Shown in pieces: positions 1-11,342 of a stretch of DNA of 64,000 nucleotides; within the stretch, counting starts at the first letter, position 1; each line of letters starts with the position of its first letter. Under the pieces are notes generated by a model, which made no database searches, was not told the DNA's origin, and saw only the letters and a list, made by a program, of their open reading frames with translations. Source of the DNA: Pseudothauera rhizosphaerae (GTDB taxonomy: Bacteria; Pseudomonadota; Gammaproteobacteria; Burkholderiales; Rhodocyclaceae); assembly GCF_004801305.1 (NCBI RefSeq), contig NZ_SSOD01000014.1:1-64000 (forward strand), read 5' to 3'. The translations under genes and the position numbers were made by a program.

Positions 1-3000
1 GAAGCGTATGCCAACGACCCGGCCAACGGATTGCTCGGTCTGGTCGAACTGCAAAAATACCAGGGCGATGCGTTGGCTTCGCTGGGGTGGAGCGGCGCCG
101 AGCGGATCGTGGCATGGGCGGGCGAAGCGCCGCTCGATGCGGGTACGCAGGCTCACCTCAAAGCGCTCGGGCTGATTGTCGGTTCGGGGCAGATTGCCGG
201 AACGGCGGACGGGGACGAGATTTTCGGGCAGGGCGGGAACGACTCGATCAGCGCCGGGAGTGGGGATGACCAGTTGTATGGGGGAGGGGGCCACGACACG
301 CTGAGCGGGGCCAACGGCAACGACACCTTGTACGGCGGTGAAGGCGACGACACGCTGTACGGGGGCAACGGCAACGACATTCTCGACGGCGCGGCCGGCA
401 ACGACCGGTTGTATGGCAACGCGGGCAACGACACCTATTTGTTCGGCCACGGCGACGGACAAGACACGATCAGTTCGGATTACGACACATCGCCGGGCAA
501 GTACAACGTGCTGCAGTTCAAGGCAGGCGTGGCGCCCGAAGAGGTGGCCGCGCGGCGCGCGGGCAACAACCTGGTGCTCACACTGGCCGGTGGCTCGGAC
601 CAAGTGACGGTGACATTGTTCTTCGATGACGACAGCCCGTCGAACGCCTACAACCCGGTGCAGGCGGTGCGCTTTGCGGATGGCACGGAGTGGACGTTGG
701 CACAGATTGTCGCGCGGGCGTTAGTGACTACGACTGGGGAAGACTCAATCCGGGGAGTGATTGGAGCGGATGTGCTCGATGGGGGCCCGGGTAACGACAC
801 GCTCAGCGGGGCCGCAGGCAACGACATGCTGTACGGCGGGGAGGGCAGCGACAAGCTGTACGGCGAGGGTGGTGCGGACCTGCTCGACGGTGGGGCGGGC
901 AGCGATACGTTAAGCGGTGGGGCGGACAACGACACCCTGTACGGGGGCGAGGGCAACGATTCGTTGTACGGGGAGGGCGGGGCCGACGTGCTCGACGGTG
1001 GGGCCGGCAACGACTGGCTGTCCGGCGGCGCGGGCAACGACACCTATTGGTTCGGCCACGGCGACGGTCAGGACACGATTAGTTCGGATTCCGACTCGTC
1101 GTCGGTCAAGTACAACGTGTTGCAGTTCAAGGCGGGGGTGTCGCCCGATGAGGTGAGCGTGCGGCGCTCGGGCAACGACCTGGTGCTTACGCTGGCAGGT
1201 GGTACGGACCGGGTGACGGTGAATTATTTCTTCCACAGCGACAGTCCATCGAATACCTACAACCCGGTGCAAGTAGTGCGCTTTGCGGACGGTACGGAGT
1301 GGACGCCGACACAACTCGTCGAACGGGCGCTGGCCAGCACAGACGGGACGGATTCGCTCCGGGGGATGAGCGGGGCAGACGTGCTCGACGGTGGCCTGGG
1401 CAACGACACGCTCAACGGGGCCGCAGGCAATGACACACTGTACGGCGGCGAAGGCGATGATTCACTGTTCGGGGAAGGCGGTGAGGACGTGCTCGACGGC
1501 GGAGTGGGCAACGACACACTGAAGGGGGGCGCGGACGACGACACCCTGTACGGGGGCGAAGGCAACGATTCGCTGTACGGGGACGCCGGCGCGGACGTAC
1601 TCGACGGCGGAGCCGGCAACGACTGGCTGTCCGGCGGGGTGGGCAACGACACTTATCTGTTCGGCCATGGCGACGGCCAGGACACGATCAATTCGGATTC
1701 CGACTCGTCGTCGGGCAAGTACAACGTGCTGCAGTTCAAGGCGGGGGTGGCACCCGAAGAGGTGGCCGCGCAGCGCTCGGGCAACAACCTGGTGCTCACG
1801 CTGGCCGGTGGCACGGACCGGGTGACGGTAGAGTATTTCTTCTACAGCGACAGTCCATCGAATACCTACAACCCGGTGCAGGTGGTGCGCTTTGCGGACG
1901 GTACGGAGTGGACGCCGGCGCAACTTGTCGAACGAGCGCTGACCAACACAGACGGAGCAGATTCGCTCCGGGGGATGAGCGGGGCAGACCTACTCGACGG
2001 CGGCATGGGCCATGACACGCTCAACGGGGCCGCAGGTAACGACACGCTGTACGGCGGCGAAGGCAACGATTCCCTGCAGGGAGAAGCCGGTGCGGATGTG
2101 CTCGACGGCGGGGTGGGCAACGACACGCTGAAGGGAGGGGCGGACGACGACGCCCTGTACGGGGGCGAAGGCAACGATTCGCTGTATGGGGAGGGCGGGG
2201 CCGACATGCTCGACGGCGGGGCCGGCAACGACTGGCTGTCCGGCGGGGTGGGCAACGACACCTATCTGTTCGGCCATGGTGACGGCCAGGACACGATCAA
2301 TTCGGATTCCGACTCGTCGTCGGGCAAGTACAACGTGCTGCAGTTCAAGGCGGATGTGGCGCCTGGTGAGGTGGGCGTGCGTCGCTCGGGTAACAGCCTG
2401 GTGCTCACGCTGGCCGGTGGTGCGGACCGGGTGACAGCGGAGTATTTCTTCTACAGCGACAGCCCTTCCAATACCTACAATCCGGTGCAAGTGGTGCGCT
2501 TTGCGGACGGTACGGAGTGGACGCTGGCACAGCTTGTTGAACGGGCGCTGGCGACAACGGATGGGGCGGATTCGATCCGGGGCCTGAACGGGGCAGACTT
2601 GTTCGACGGTGACCTGGGCAACGACACGCTCAACGGGGCGGCGGGTGACGACACGCTGTATGGCGGCGAGGGCAATGATTCGCTGCAGGGAGAAGCCGGC
2701 GCGGACCTGCTCGACGGCGGGGTGGGCAACGATACGCTGAAGGGGGGCGCGGACGACGACACCCTGTACGGGGGCGAAGGCAACGATTCCCTGTACGGAG
2801 AGGCTGGCGCGGACGTGCTCGACGGCGGAGCCGGCAACGACTGGCTGTCCGGCGGTGCTGGATCTGACACGCTTTACGGCGGGATAGGTAATGACACGCT
2901 GGAGGGAAACGCAGGTAACGACATTTACCGCTTTGGCCGTGGAGATGGACAGGATACGGTATCCGACTACGACACAACGTCTGGCAATACCGACCGCCTT

Positions 3001-3294
3001 GTTTTCGGTGAGGACATCGCCGCCGATCAGCTCTGGTTCAGCCGTAGCGGCAACAGCCTGCTGGTGGGCGTGATCGGCACCGGCGACCGGGTGACGATCA
3101 ATGGTTGGTACTCGAATTCGACTTACCGCGTAGAAGAGTTCCACGCTGGTGACGGTGCGGTGCTGCTGTACAGCCAAGTGGATGCGCTGGTGTCCGCCAT
3201 GGCGGCGTTTTCTCCCCCCGCCGCAGGCGAGACCAGCCTGCCGGGCAGTTATCGCGAGACGCTCGATGCGGTGATCGCGGCCAACTGGCAGTAG
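1..3294 (+). CDS. RTX-type calcium-binding repeat protein (5' partial)
   Basis: The reading frame is open from the first base, so the N-terminus lies outside the window; 1097 residues are visible. They consist of glycine/aspartate nonapeptide blocks of the GGxGxDxLx type, which bind calcium in a parallel beta-roll, alternating with a conserved spacer that starts GDGQDTI and runs through LQFKAGV to VRFADGTEW. The spacer and its flanking nonapeptides recur with an exact 609-bp period. The last roughly 120 residues are a diverged version resembling the haemolysin-type calcium-binding-related domain. Such proteins are usually exported by a type I system through an uncleaved C-terminal signal. No enzyme domain is visible in this part, so the activity (adhesin, toxin, hydrolase or S-layer) cannot be named. 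Confidence 0.88.
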   Translation, partial: EAYANDPANGLLGLVELQKYQGDALASLGWSGAERIVAWAGEAPLDAGTQAHLKALGLIVGSGQIAGTADGDEIFGQGGNDSISAGSGDDQLYGGGGHDTLSGANGNDTLYGGEGDDTLYGGNGNDILDGAAGNDRLYGNAGNDTYLFGHGDGQDTISSDYDTSPGKYNVLQFKAGVAPEEVAARRAGNNLVLTLAGGSDQVTVTLFFDDDSPSNAYNPVQAVRFADGTEWTLAQIVARALVTTTGEDSIRGVIGADVLDGGPGNDTLSGAAGNDMLYGGEGSDKLYGEGGADLLDGGAGSDTLSGGADNDTLYGGEGNDSLYGEGGADVLDGGAGNDWLSGGAGNDTYWFGHGDGQDTISSDSDSSSVKYNVLQFKAGVSPDEVSVRRSGNDLVLTLAGGTDRVTVNYFFHSDSPSNTYNPVQVVRFADGTEWTPTQLVERALASTDGTDSLRGMSGADVLDGGLGNDTLNGAAGNDTLYGGEGDDSLFGEGGEDVLDGGVGNDTLKGGADDDTLYGGEGNDSLYGDAGADVLDGGAGNDWLSGGVGNDTYLFGHGDGQDTINSDSDSSSGKYNVLQFKAGVAPEEVAAQRSGNNLVLTLAGGTDRVTVEYFFYSDSPSNTYNPVQVVRFADGTEWTPAQLVERALTNTDGADSLRGMSGADLLDGGMGHDTLNGAAGNDTLYGGEGNDSLQGEAGADVLDGGVGNDTLKGGADDDALYGGEGNDSLYGEGGADMLDGGAGNDWLSGGVGNDTYLFGHGDGQDTINSDSDSSSGKYNVLQFKADVAPGEVGVRRSGNSLVLTLAGGADRVTAEYFFYSDSPSNTYNPVQVVRFADGTEWTLAQLVERALATTDGADSIRGLNGADLFDGDLGNDTLNGAAGDDTLYGGEGNDSLQGEAGADLLDGGVGNDTLKGGADDDTLYGGEGNDSLYGEAGADVLDGGAGNDWLSGGAGSDTLYGGIGNDTLEGNAGNDIYRFGRGDGQDTVSDYDTTSGNTDRLVFGEDIAADQLWFSRSGNSLLVGVIGTGDRVTINGWYSNSTYRVEEFHAGDGAVLLYSQVDALVSAMAAFSPPAAGETSLPGSYRETLDAVIAANWQ
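451..2940 (+). repeat. Tandem 609-bp RTX modules
   Basis: The codons for the GDGQDT motif begin at 451, 1060, 1669 and 2278, which is exactly 609 bp (203 codons) each time. The next, diverged GDGQDT copy is at 2941, 663 bp on, equal to one module plus 54 bp or two extra nonapeptides. Neighbouring modules are nearly identical at the DNA level over long stretches, including the spacer domain. This is an in-frame tandem duplication array inside the RTX gene, not a CRISPR array or intergenic repeat. Confidence 0.9.
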
Positions 3295-3298
3295 CGTC

Positions 3299-3580
3299 AT
3301 GGCGCCGCGGCGGGCCGGAGGGTTTCCCGCCGTGCGCGGGGCCGACCGCATCGTGGTGATGGAAAAGGGCGAGATCGTCGAGGCCGGCCCCCATGCCGAC
3401 CTGGCTCGGTGCGAAGGCGGGCGCTATGCTCATCTGCTCGTCCTGCAGGGGATGCGGGATGAGGCCGCACCTGCAGGCCCCGCGCGATCTATTATCCGGC
3501 ATGCCCGTCCCGGATTCCGGCCTTCGGCCCGCATCCGGGCCACGTCCGGCTCGCGCCTAGCCTGTTGCGCCCAGACCTGA
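3299..3580 (+). pseudogene. Remnant of an ABC transporter ATP-binding subunit (C-terminus)
   Basis: Translation of 3299-3480 gives a stretch with VRGADRIVVMEKGEIVEAG and then GGRYAHLLVLQ, which matches the extreme C-terminus of exporter-type ABC ATPases (the region after the H-loop). The H-loop itself is spoiled: the expected AHRLS stretch reads AGGFP. No Walker A, Walker B or signature motif is present, there is no good ribosome binding site, and the last 30 or so codons look unrelated. It begins 5 bp after the RTX stop, so it is probably the surviving tail of the type I secretion ATPase once linked to the RTX gene. Apart from this relic, 3295-3599 holds nothing I recognise. Confidence 0.6.
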
Positions 3581-3599
3581 AGGCGCGAAGCTGCCCCTC

Positions 3600-5766
<2,167 letters not shown>

Positions 5767-5788
5767 TTTTGCAACTCAGGACACCAGC

Positions 5789-5818
5789 TTGCCGCGTGCG
5801 TCCGTGTTCGGGGATAAT
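5789..5818 (+). promoter_or_regulatory. Candidate sigma-70 promoter of tRNA-Leu(CAA)
   Basis: TTGCCG at 5789-5794 and GATAAT at 5813-5818 are separated by 18 bp, in the gap between the divergent queA start and the tRNA. The -10 box is about 14 bp before the mature tRNA 5' end, the short leader expected for a tRNA transcript. Confidence 0.5.
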
Positions 5819-5832
5819 GCAGGGCTTCCCGG

Positions 5833-5917
5833 GCCGGGATGGCGGAATCGGTAGACGCAGCGGACTCAAAATCCGCCGCCGCAAGGTGTGTGGGTTCGAG
5901 TCCCACTCCCGGCACCA
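5833..5917 (+). tRNA. tRNA-Leu(CAA)
   Basis: The 85-nt sequence folds as a class II tRNA: acceptor strands GCCGGGA and TCCCGGC, the D-arm segment GGCGGAATCGGTAGACGC, anticodon stem GCGGA/TCCGC with loop CTCAAAA giving anticodon CAA at 5867-5869, a long variable arm, a GGTTCGAGTCC T-arm, and an encoded CCA at 5915-5917. It reads UUG leucine codons. The 224 bp between it and the histidine kinase gene show no gene or clear signal. Confidence 0.97.
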
Positions 5918-6141
5918 CGGCCCCTCGTCCCTCGCTCGTCCGAGGCCGCGGATTCTAGCAGAAACCCCCTTGCCCGGTATGGGGCGCCGATCCGCCAGGG
6001 CTGCGCCGGCCTTGCCGCCGACATGCCCGAACCGGGGGGTTCTGTGTGTACAGTTTGCGGCTAGCGCTTGCATATCCTGGTGGCTTCTGGTCGAATCGAA
6101 CGTCATCCGGATGGCGACTTGCGCCTCTGCCCGGCCGAGCC

Positions 6142-8730
6142 ATGACTTCAGCTTCACCAAACGCGTTCGGATCGAACGGAATGCCGATCGAGTTCGATCC
6201 GCAACGCCTGCCGCATCTGCCCGCCGCGCTGGGAGCGGGGCTCGTCCTCGTCAGCCTGCCGCTCGCCCTGGCCTCCGTCCTCGCCCCGGTTTTCCTGCTG
6301 CGCTGGCTGCCCCTGGTGCAGCCATGCGGAACCAATACGCTGCTCGCGCTCACCCTGCTGGGAGCGGCGGTGGTGTGCCGCCGGCACGGTGTGGCGCGCG
6401 CGGCCGACGGGCTGGTCGTCGGCGCCGGCGTGCTCGCGCTGCTGCCGCTGGTGCAGGCGGCAGGCGGACTGTATCCGGCGGATGGAGTGCTGCGCTTCGT
6501 GCTCGATACGCGCCGCATGCCGGATCTGCCCGGCTACTGGCCCGGACGCATGTCACCGTTCTCGGCGCTGGCGCTGTTGCTCGCCGCCATTTGTCTGTAC
6601 TCCCTGCCACGGCTTGCCGATGCGCGCGGGGTGAAGCTCTGGCTCGTCCTGCTCTCCACGCTGCTGGCGATGGGGCTCGCCGGTGCGCTCGGCCAGTGGA
6701 TGGACGCGCCGCTGCTGATGCGATCCGGCAGCGAGTCCGCGCAGATGGGGATGGTCACCGCGCTGGGCGTGCTGGTGCTCGCCCTGGCGATGTGCCGCAT
6801 GGCCGTCGGCACGCCGCCGGTGGAACGGTATTTCCGCGGCCGTCCGGACCGCAGCGTCTTCGCGCTGAGCGTGGTGGGGCTGTTCGCGATGCTGGTGATC
6901 GGCGGCGTGCTGATCAGCGGCCTGCTCGCGCGCGTCGGCCTGCAGGTGCATCGCGATGCCCTGGCCGAGTCGCTGCGCGTCCATCTGCAACTGGCCGAGG
7001 CGGAACTGCGCGCGCTCGATGGCGTCGTGGGGGAGGCCCGGCGCCGGGTGGAAAGCGGGGCGCTGGATTGGTTCGTGCCCGTTGCGGCAGCGGTCGGCGT
7101 GCCGGCGGGCAGCATCTCGATTCGCATCGAGGCGGCCGCGCAGGATGGCGTGCGGCGGAACCAGGCGCGTCTGCCGCTGCGGGGCGCGGGCGGCAAGGCG
7201 CTGTTCATGCACGGCGGCTGGTGGGTGGAGAGCCGGCATGCCCTTGGGTCCGGGCGCGGCGAACTGGTGGTGGAAATGCCGTTCCCGCCCCTCGATCTGC
7301 TCTCCGAACGCGTCGCCGCGGACGCACGCCGCGGCGATGTGCTCGTCTGCGGACGCGGTGGCGATCCGGCCGTTGAGCGATGTTTCCCCAGCCGGCACGG
7401 CGGCCGGCAGGCGGCCCAGGCGCCCGCGCCGATGGTGCGCGCCCTGGCGGGCGAGTCGGGCGTGGCCGAGGTATACGACGACCGCCAGCGCAAGGTCATG
7501 GTGGCCTACGCGCCGCTGGCGGCGACGGGCACTGCCGTGGTGCTCGAAGCCGACGTGGCCGATCTGCAGGCGCCGTTGCGCGCGGCGATGTGGACGGGCG
7601 TGCTGGTGATCCTGCTCGCTGCACTGGGCGGCGGCGGCATGGTGTACCGCCACGTGCGCCCGCTGATCGTGAGGCTGTCCCGCACCGAGCACGCGCTCAA
7701 CCGCGCCCAGGCCCTGGCGCACGTGGGGAGCTGGCACTTCTGCGCGCGTACCGGGGAGATCACCTGGTCGGACGAGACCTACCGCATCTTCGCCCTGCCG
7801 CCCGGCGCGCCGATGACCTACTCGCGTTTCCTGGAGTGCGCCCACCCGGACGATCGCCCCAGGCTGGACGCCGCTTACGAGGCGGCACTCGGCGGCGCGC
7901 CCTACGACATCGAGCATCGCATCGTCGCCGACGGGCAGGTGCGCTGGGTGCGCGAGCGCGCCGAACTGGAGTTCGACCGGGCGGGCCGGCTGAGCGGCGC
8001 CATGGGTACGGTCGAGGACGTGACCGAGCAGCGCGTGCGCGAGGCGGAACTGGTCGGCTCGCGGCAGAAGCTGCGCGACCTGGCGGCCTACCACGAGAAG
8101 CTGCGCGAGGAGGAGCGCGCCCACATCGCGCGCGAGATCCATGACGAACTGGGCCAGTACCTGACCGCCCTGCGCATGGACGCCGCCCTGCTGCAACTGC
8201 ATTTCGGCGAGGACAATCCCGCGCTGGCGCAGAAGGTGAGCGGCATGAAGAAGCTCATCGACCGCACCATCAAGGTGGTGCGCAGCGTGGCCAGCAGTCT
8301 GCGCCCGGCGGCGCTGGACCTGGGCCTGGTGTCGGCCGCGGAATGGCTGGTGGGCGAGTTTCGCGGGCGTTCCGGGGTCAACTGCACGCTGGACCTGCCC
8401 GAGCACGAACTGGCGCTGGACGATGCCCGCGCCACCGTGGTGTTCCGCATCCTGCAGGAGTCGCTGACCAACGTCAGCCGCCATGCCCGCGCCGCCAACG
8501 TGGAGGTGCGCATCGTCCAGCGCGATGGCCGGGTGGTGCTCGAAGTGCGCGACGACGGCGTGGGCTTCGACCCCGCCGTGGTGCGCGGCAAGAAGACCTT
8601 CGGCCTGATGGGTATCCGCGAGCGGGCGCGGATGTTCGGCGGCGGCGCGCGCTTCGTCAGCGGCCTGGGCCAGGGTACCCTGCTGCGGGTCGAGATGCCC
8701 CTCAACAACTTCAACGGGAAGGACCGATGA
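6142..8730 (+). CDS. Membrane sensor histidine kinase with PAS domain (NarX/DesK-type HisKA_3)
   Basis: The 862-residue protein has several hydrophobic segments in its first 280 residues, a periplasmic-looking loop, and a further membrane segment near residue 485. A PAS_3-type domain (GSWHFCARTGEITWSDE ... VRWVRERAE) follows. The HisKA_3 box EEERAHIAREIHDELGQYL carries the phospho-accepting His667, and the HATPase domain has DDGVGFDP and GLMGIRERA. The upstream frame is open to 6046, but the ATG at 6142 is more plausible; another ATG lies at 6181. The stop overlaps the start of the response regulator as ATGA, so they form a coupled pair. The ligand is unknown. Confidence 0.9.
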   Translation: MTSASPNAFGSNGMPIEFDPQRLPHLPAALGAGLVLVSLPLALASVLAPVFLLRWLPLVQPCGTNTLLALTLLGAAVVCRRHGVARAADGLVVGAGVLALLPLVQAAGGLYPADGVLRFVLDTRRMPDLPGYWPGRMSPFSALALLLAAICLYSLPRLADARGVKLWLVLLSTLLAMGLAGALGQWMDAPLLMRSGSESAQMGMVTALGVLVLALAMCRMAVGTPPVERYFRGRPDRSVFALSVVGLFAMLVIGGVLISGLLARVGLQVHRDALAESLRVHLQLAEAELRALDGVVGEARRRVESGALDWFVPVAAAVGVPAGSISIRIEAAAQDGVRRNQARLPLRGAGGKALFMHGGWWVESRHALGSGRGELVVEMPFPPLDLLSERVAADARRGDVLVCGRGGDPAVERCFPSRHGGRQAAQAPAPMVRALAGESGVAEVYDDRQRKVMVAYAPLAATGTAVVLEADVADLQAPLRAAMWTGVLVILLAALGGGGMVYRHVRPLIVRLSRTEHALNRAQALAHVGSWHFCARTGEITWSDETYRIFALPPGAPMTYSRFLECAHPDDRPRLDAAYEAALGGAPYDIEHRIVADGQVRWVRERAELEFDRAGRLSGAMGTVEDVTEQRVREAELVGSRQKLRDLAAYHEKLREEERAHIAREIHDELGQYLTALRMDAALLQLHFGEDNPALAQKVSGMKKLIDRTIKVVRSVASSLRPAALDLGLVSAAEWLVGEFRGRSGVNCTLDLPEHELALDDARATVVFRILQESLTNVSRHARAANVEVRIVQRDGRVVLEVRDDGVGFDPAVVRGKKTFGLMGIRERARMFGGGARFVSGLGQGTLLRVEMPLNNFNGKDR

Positions 8731-9359
8731 TCCGCATCCTCATCGCCGACGACCATGCCATCGTGCGCCAGGGCGTGCGCCAGGTGCTGGCTTTTGCCGC
8801 GGACATGGAAGTGGTGGCCGAGGCCAGGGACGGCTGGGAGGTGGTCGAGCGCCTGCGCCAGGGCGGTATCGATCTGCTGATCACCGACATGAGCATGCCC
8901 GGCCCGCACGGCGCGGAACTGGTCCGGCGGGTCAGGGACGAGCATCCGCACCTGCCGGTCATGGTGCTCACCATGCACGGCGAGGCGCAGATCACCGCGC
9001 GCGTGCTCAAGGCCGGCGCCACCGGCTACCTGACCAAGGACAGCGAACCGGAGGTGCTGCTCGCCGCCGCGCGCAAGGTGGCAGCGGGGGGGCGCCACAT
9101 CGACCCCATGCTGGCCGAGAAACTGGTGTTCGAGACCTCGCTCGCCGGCGAGCAGCGTCCGCACGAACGCCTGTCGAACCGCGAGTACGAAGTCCTGGTG
9201 CGCATCGCCCGCGGCGAGAGCCTCAACGACATCGCCGCCGCATTGAGCATCTCCGCCAAGACCATCAGCACCCACAAGGCGCGCCTGATGCAGAAGCTCG
9301 ATGTGCATTCGACCGCGGAACTCGTGCGCTACGCGGTGCAGAACGACCTGACCGGTTGA
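8727..9359 (+). CDS. NarL/FixJ-family response regulator
   Basis: The 210-residue protein has an N-terminal receiver (IRILIADDHAIVRQG, acidic pocket DD, phospho-acceptor Asp54 in LLITDMSMPG, conserved Lys in TKDSE) and a C-terminal LuxR-type helix-turn-helix (LSNREYEVLVRIARGES ... SAKTISTHKARLMQKL). It is the cognate partner of the preceding kinase, since the start codon overlaps the kinase stop by 4 bp. The frame extends upstream out of register with the kinase gene, but MIRIL at 8727 is clearly the start. Target genes are unknown; the next two signalling genes are candidates. Confidence 0.94.
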   Translation: MIRILIADDHAIVRQGVRQVLAFAADMEVVAEARDGWEVVERLRQGGIDLLITDMSMPGPHGAELVRRVRDEHPHLPVMVLTMHGEAQITARVLKAGATGYLTKDSEPEVLLAAARKVAAGGRHIDPMLAEKLVFETSLAGEQRPHERLSNREYEVLVRIARGESLNDIAAALSISAKTISTHKARLMQKLDVHSTAELVRYAVQNDLTG

Positions 9360-9376
9360 CCGGGCTGTCGCCCGGT
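9359..9376 (+). terminator. Possible hairpin terminator after the response regulator
   Basis: ACCGGGC and GCCCGGT form a 7-bp stem with loop TGTC, overlapping the last base of the stop codon and followed by CTTGTC. The T content after the stem is low, so termination would be weak at best. Confidence 0.35.
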
Positions 9377-9482
9377 CTTGTCGGGATTTCCCTACAGCGG
9401 GTCGTCGTTTGCCGAGTGCAGATCAGGCCGTCCTCCGATTCTCGCCGCCCGTGGCGCCCGGCAAGATTACGGCACGAAAAAA

Positions 9483-9878
9483 ATGACGGCATACATGAAC
9501 GTCCTCGTCGTAGATGACAATCGCGAGATCTGGGCGCGCCTGATCAGCCTGCTGGGCGACGGGCCGCTGCCCGACATCGCCTATGCCGGCCGGCTGGCCG
9601 AAGCGCGCGTCCTGCTGCGCGAGGGCGCCCCGCAACTGGTGGTGCTGGAGATACACCTGCCCGACGGCTGCGGCCTGGAACTGCTGCACGAACTGCGGCA
9701 TTGCCGTCCCGCCGTGCCGGTAGTGGTGTTCTCCAACCATACCGAACTGAGCGCCTATGTCGTCGCCCACGGCGCCAGCCTGTTCCTCGACAAGTCGCTC
9801 GATTTTCCGGGGCTGCTCGATCTCCTCAAATCCCTCGTCGCGCCGCCCACTTCCGCGGCACGCCCGCTTGCCGCGTGA
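9483..9878 (+). CDS. Stand-alone receiver-domain protein with Glu at the phospho-acceptor site
   Basis: The 131-residue product is a single receiver domain with no output domain. The acidic pair is present (NVLVVDDN, Asp11-Asp12), as are a Ser/Thr-position residue (VVVFSN) and the conserved Lys (LFLDKSLD). The residue that should be the phospho-accepting Asp is Glu56 (LVVLEIHLPDG; codon GAG at 9648-9650). Asp-to-Glu here prevents normal phosphorylation and in some receivers mimics the active state. The start MTAYMNV at 9483 is the plausible one; the frame is open further upstream. It sits between the kinase-regulator pair and a GGDEF-EAL gene and may be a constitutive adaptor for one of them. 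Confidence 0.82.
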   Translation: MTAYMNVLVVDDNREIWARLISLLGDGPLPDIAYAGRLAEARVLLREGAPQLVVLEIHLPDGCGLELLHELRHCRPAVPVVVFSNHTELSAYVVAHGASLFLDKSLDFPGLLDLLKSLVAPPTSAARPLAA

Positions 9879-9890
9879 GCGGAAGAATCC

Positions 9891-11342
9891 ATGCCGAACG
9901 GTTCTAAGACCCTGCAGCCGCTTCCGTCACGCCTCGCCCTGCGCAGCGGCGCCTGCGAGCGTCCGGGGGAGGACGCTTCCCCCGGCATGGGCTGCCGCGA
10001 TGCCTTGACCGGCTTGCCCAACCACTCCGCCTACATGCTCGAGATCGAGCGTGCGCTGGCCTTTCGCGACGCCCGAGGCGCCTTGCTGCTGATCGACCTG
10101 GATCTGTTCCGCAGCGTCAACGGCAGCCGGGGCCACGATTGCGGAGACTGCCTGCTGTGCGCGGTGGCGGCCCGCCTGAACGCCTACCTGCCGCCCGGCG
10201 CCTTCCTGGCGCGCTTCGACGGCGACGAGTTCGCGGTGCTGCTGCACGGCGTGACGCAGGACGGCGTGCGCGCGCAGGCCGAACGCCTGCTGGAATGCTT
10301 CGACGAACCCTTCCTGTGCGGTGAACTGCACCTGCTGCAGCAGGCCAGCATCGGTGTGGCGCTGTATCCGCAGCACGGCGAGTCGTCCAGCGAACTGCAC
10401 AGCCACGCCGACTTGGCGCTGCAGCATGCCAAGCAGCGCGGGCGGCGCAACTGGCAATGCTACGAGGCCGGCATGGGGGCGCAGGTGCGCCGCCGGCAGT
10501 TCCTGCTCGGACGCTTGCGCCGCGCCCTGGCCGGCAACGAGTTCTTCCTCGTCTTCCAGCCCCGCGTCGCGTTGGCGAGCGGCGCCGTGCGCAGTTGGGA
10601 GGCCTTGCTGCGCTGGGACTGCCCGGACGGCGGCGCGGTGAGTCCGGATGAGTTCATCCCGGTGGCCGAGGAGAGCGGGGCCATCGTGCCCATCGGCGAA
10701 TGGGCACTGCGCGAAGCCTGCCGGCAGTTCGTCGAGTGGCGGGCGCAGGGGCTCGATCCCGGCAGCCTGGCGGTGAATCTCTCGCCGCGGCAGTTCGCGG
10801 TCCCGCAACTGGCCGAACGCATCGCCGACATCCTGGCCGAGACCGGCATGCCGCCGACGCTGCTGGAACTGGAAATCACCGAGACCGCGGTGATGGAGGA
10901 ATTCGACAGCGCCGCGCGCACCCTGGAGCATCTGGCCGGGCTGGGGGTGGGGATCGCCATCGACGATTTCGGTACCGGCTATTCCTCGCTCGCCTACCTG
11001 CGCCGGCTGCCGGTGGACAAGCTCAAGATCGACCGCAGCTTCATCGGCGCGCTCGACGACAGCCCCCACGACGCGGCCATCGTGCGCACCATCATCGAAC
11101 TGGCGCGCGCCCTGGGGCTGACCGTGGTCGCCGAGGGAGTGGAAACCGAATCCCAGTTGCGCTTCCTGCACGGGGTGCTCTGCCACGAGATGCAGGGCTA
11201 TCTGTTCAGCCGTCCGCTGTGCCCTTCGGCGTGCGCGCAGATGATGCGCGACGGGGTACGCCTGCCCGGACACCTGCTGCCGCGTCCGCAGGGCCCGCAG
11301 CCGCTGCAGCCGGAGGCGGCGCACTCGGCGCCGGACTGGTGA
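9891..11342 (+). CDS. GGDEF-EAL protein, probable cyclic-di-GMP phosphodiesterase
   Basis: The 483-residue protein has a GGDEF domain (about residues 40-200) followed by an EAL domain (about 215-460), with no membrane segment. The GGDEF half looks inactive: the signature reads DGDEF (10218-10232), the usual ND of the substrate site reads NG (VNGSRGH), and no RxxD inhibitory site precedes it. The EAL half keeps its catalytic set: EALLRW, NLSPRQF, LEITET, IDDFGTGYSS, KLKIDRSF, VAEGVET and QGYLFSRP. Net c-di-GMP hydrolysis is therefore expected. It starts 12 bp after the receiver gene and its 3' end overlaps the convergent LysR gene by 137 bp. Confidence 0.9.
   Translation: MPNGSKTLQPLPSRLALRSGACERPGEDASPGMGCRDALTGLPNHSAYMLEIERALAFRDARGALLLIDLDLFRSVNGSRGHDCGDCLLCAVAARLNAYLPPGAFLARFDGDEFAVLLHGVTQDGVRAQAERLLECFDEPFLCGELHLLQQASIGVALYPQHGESSSELHSHADLALQHAKQRGRRNWQCYEAGMGAQVRRRQFLLGRLRRALAGNEFFLVFQPRVALASGAVRSWEALLRWDCPDGGAVSPDEFIPVAEESGAIVPIGEWALREACRQFVEWRAQGLDPGSLAVNLSPRQFAVPQLAERIADILAETGMPPTLLELEITETAVMEEFDSAARTLEHLAGLGVGIAIDDFGTGYSSLAYLRRLPVDKLKIDRSFIGALDDSPHDAAIVRTIIELARALGLTVVAEGVETESQLRFLHGVLCHEMQGYLFSRPLCPSACAQMMRDGVRLPGHLLPRPQGPQPLQPEAAHSAPDW

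Noticed and set aside
451-2940. Tandem repeats as a possible CRISPR array
   Set aside because: The period is 609 bp, in frame, and encodes RTX nonapeptides; no short repeat with unique spacers.
1990-3351. 453-codon minus-strand frame opposite the RTX gene
   Set aside because: It mirrors the RTX repeats, has no family motifs, and its composition follows from the GC-rich repeats on the real strand.
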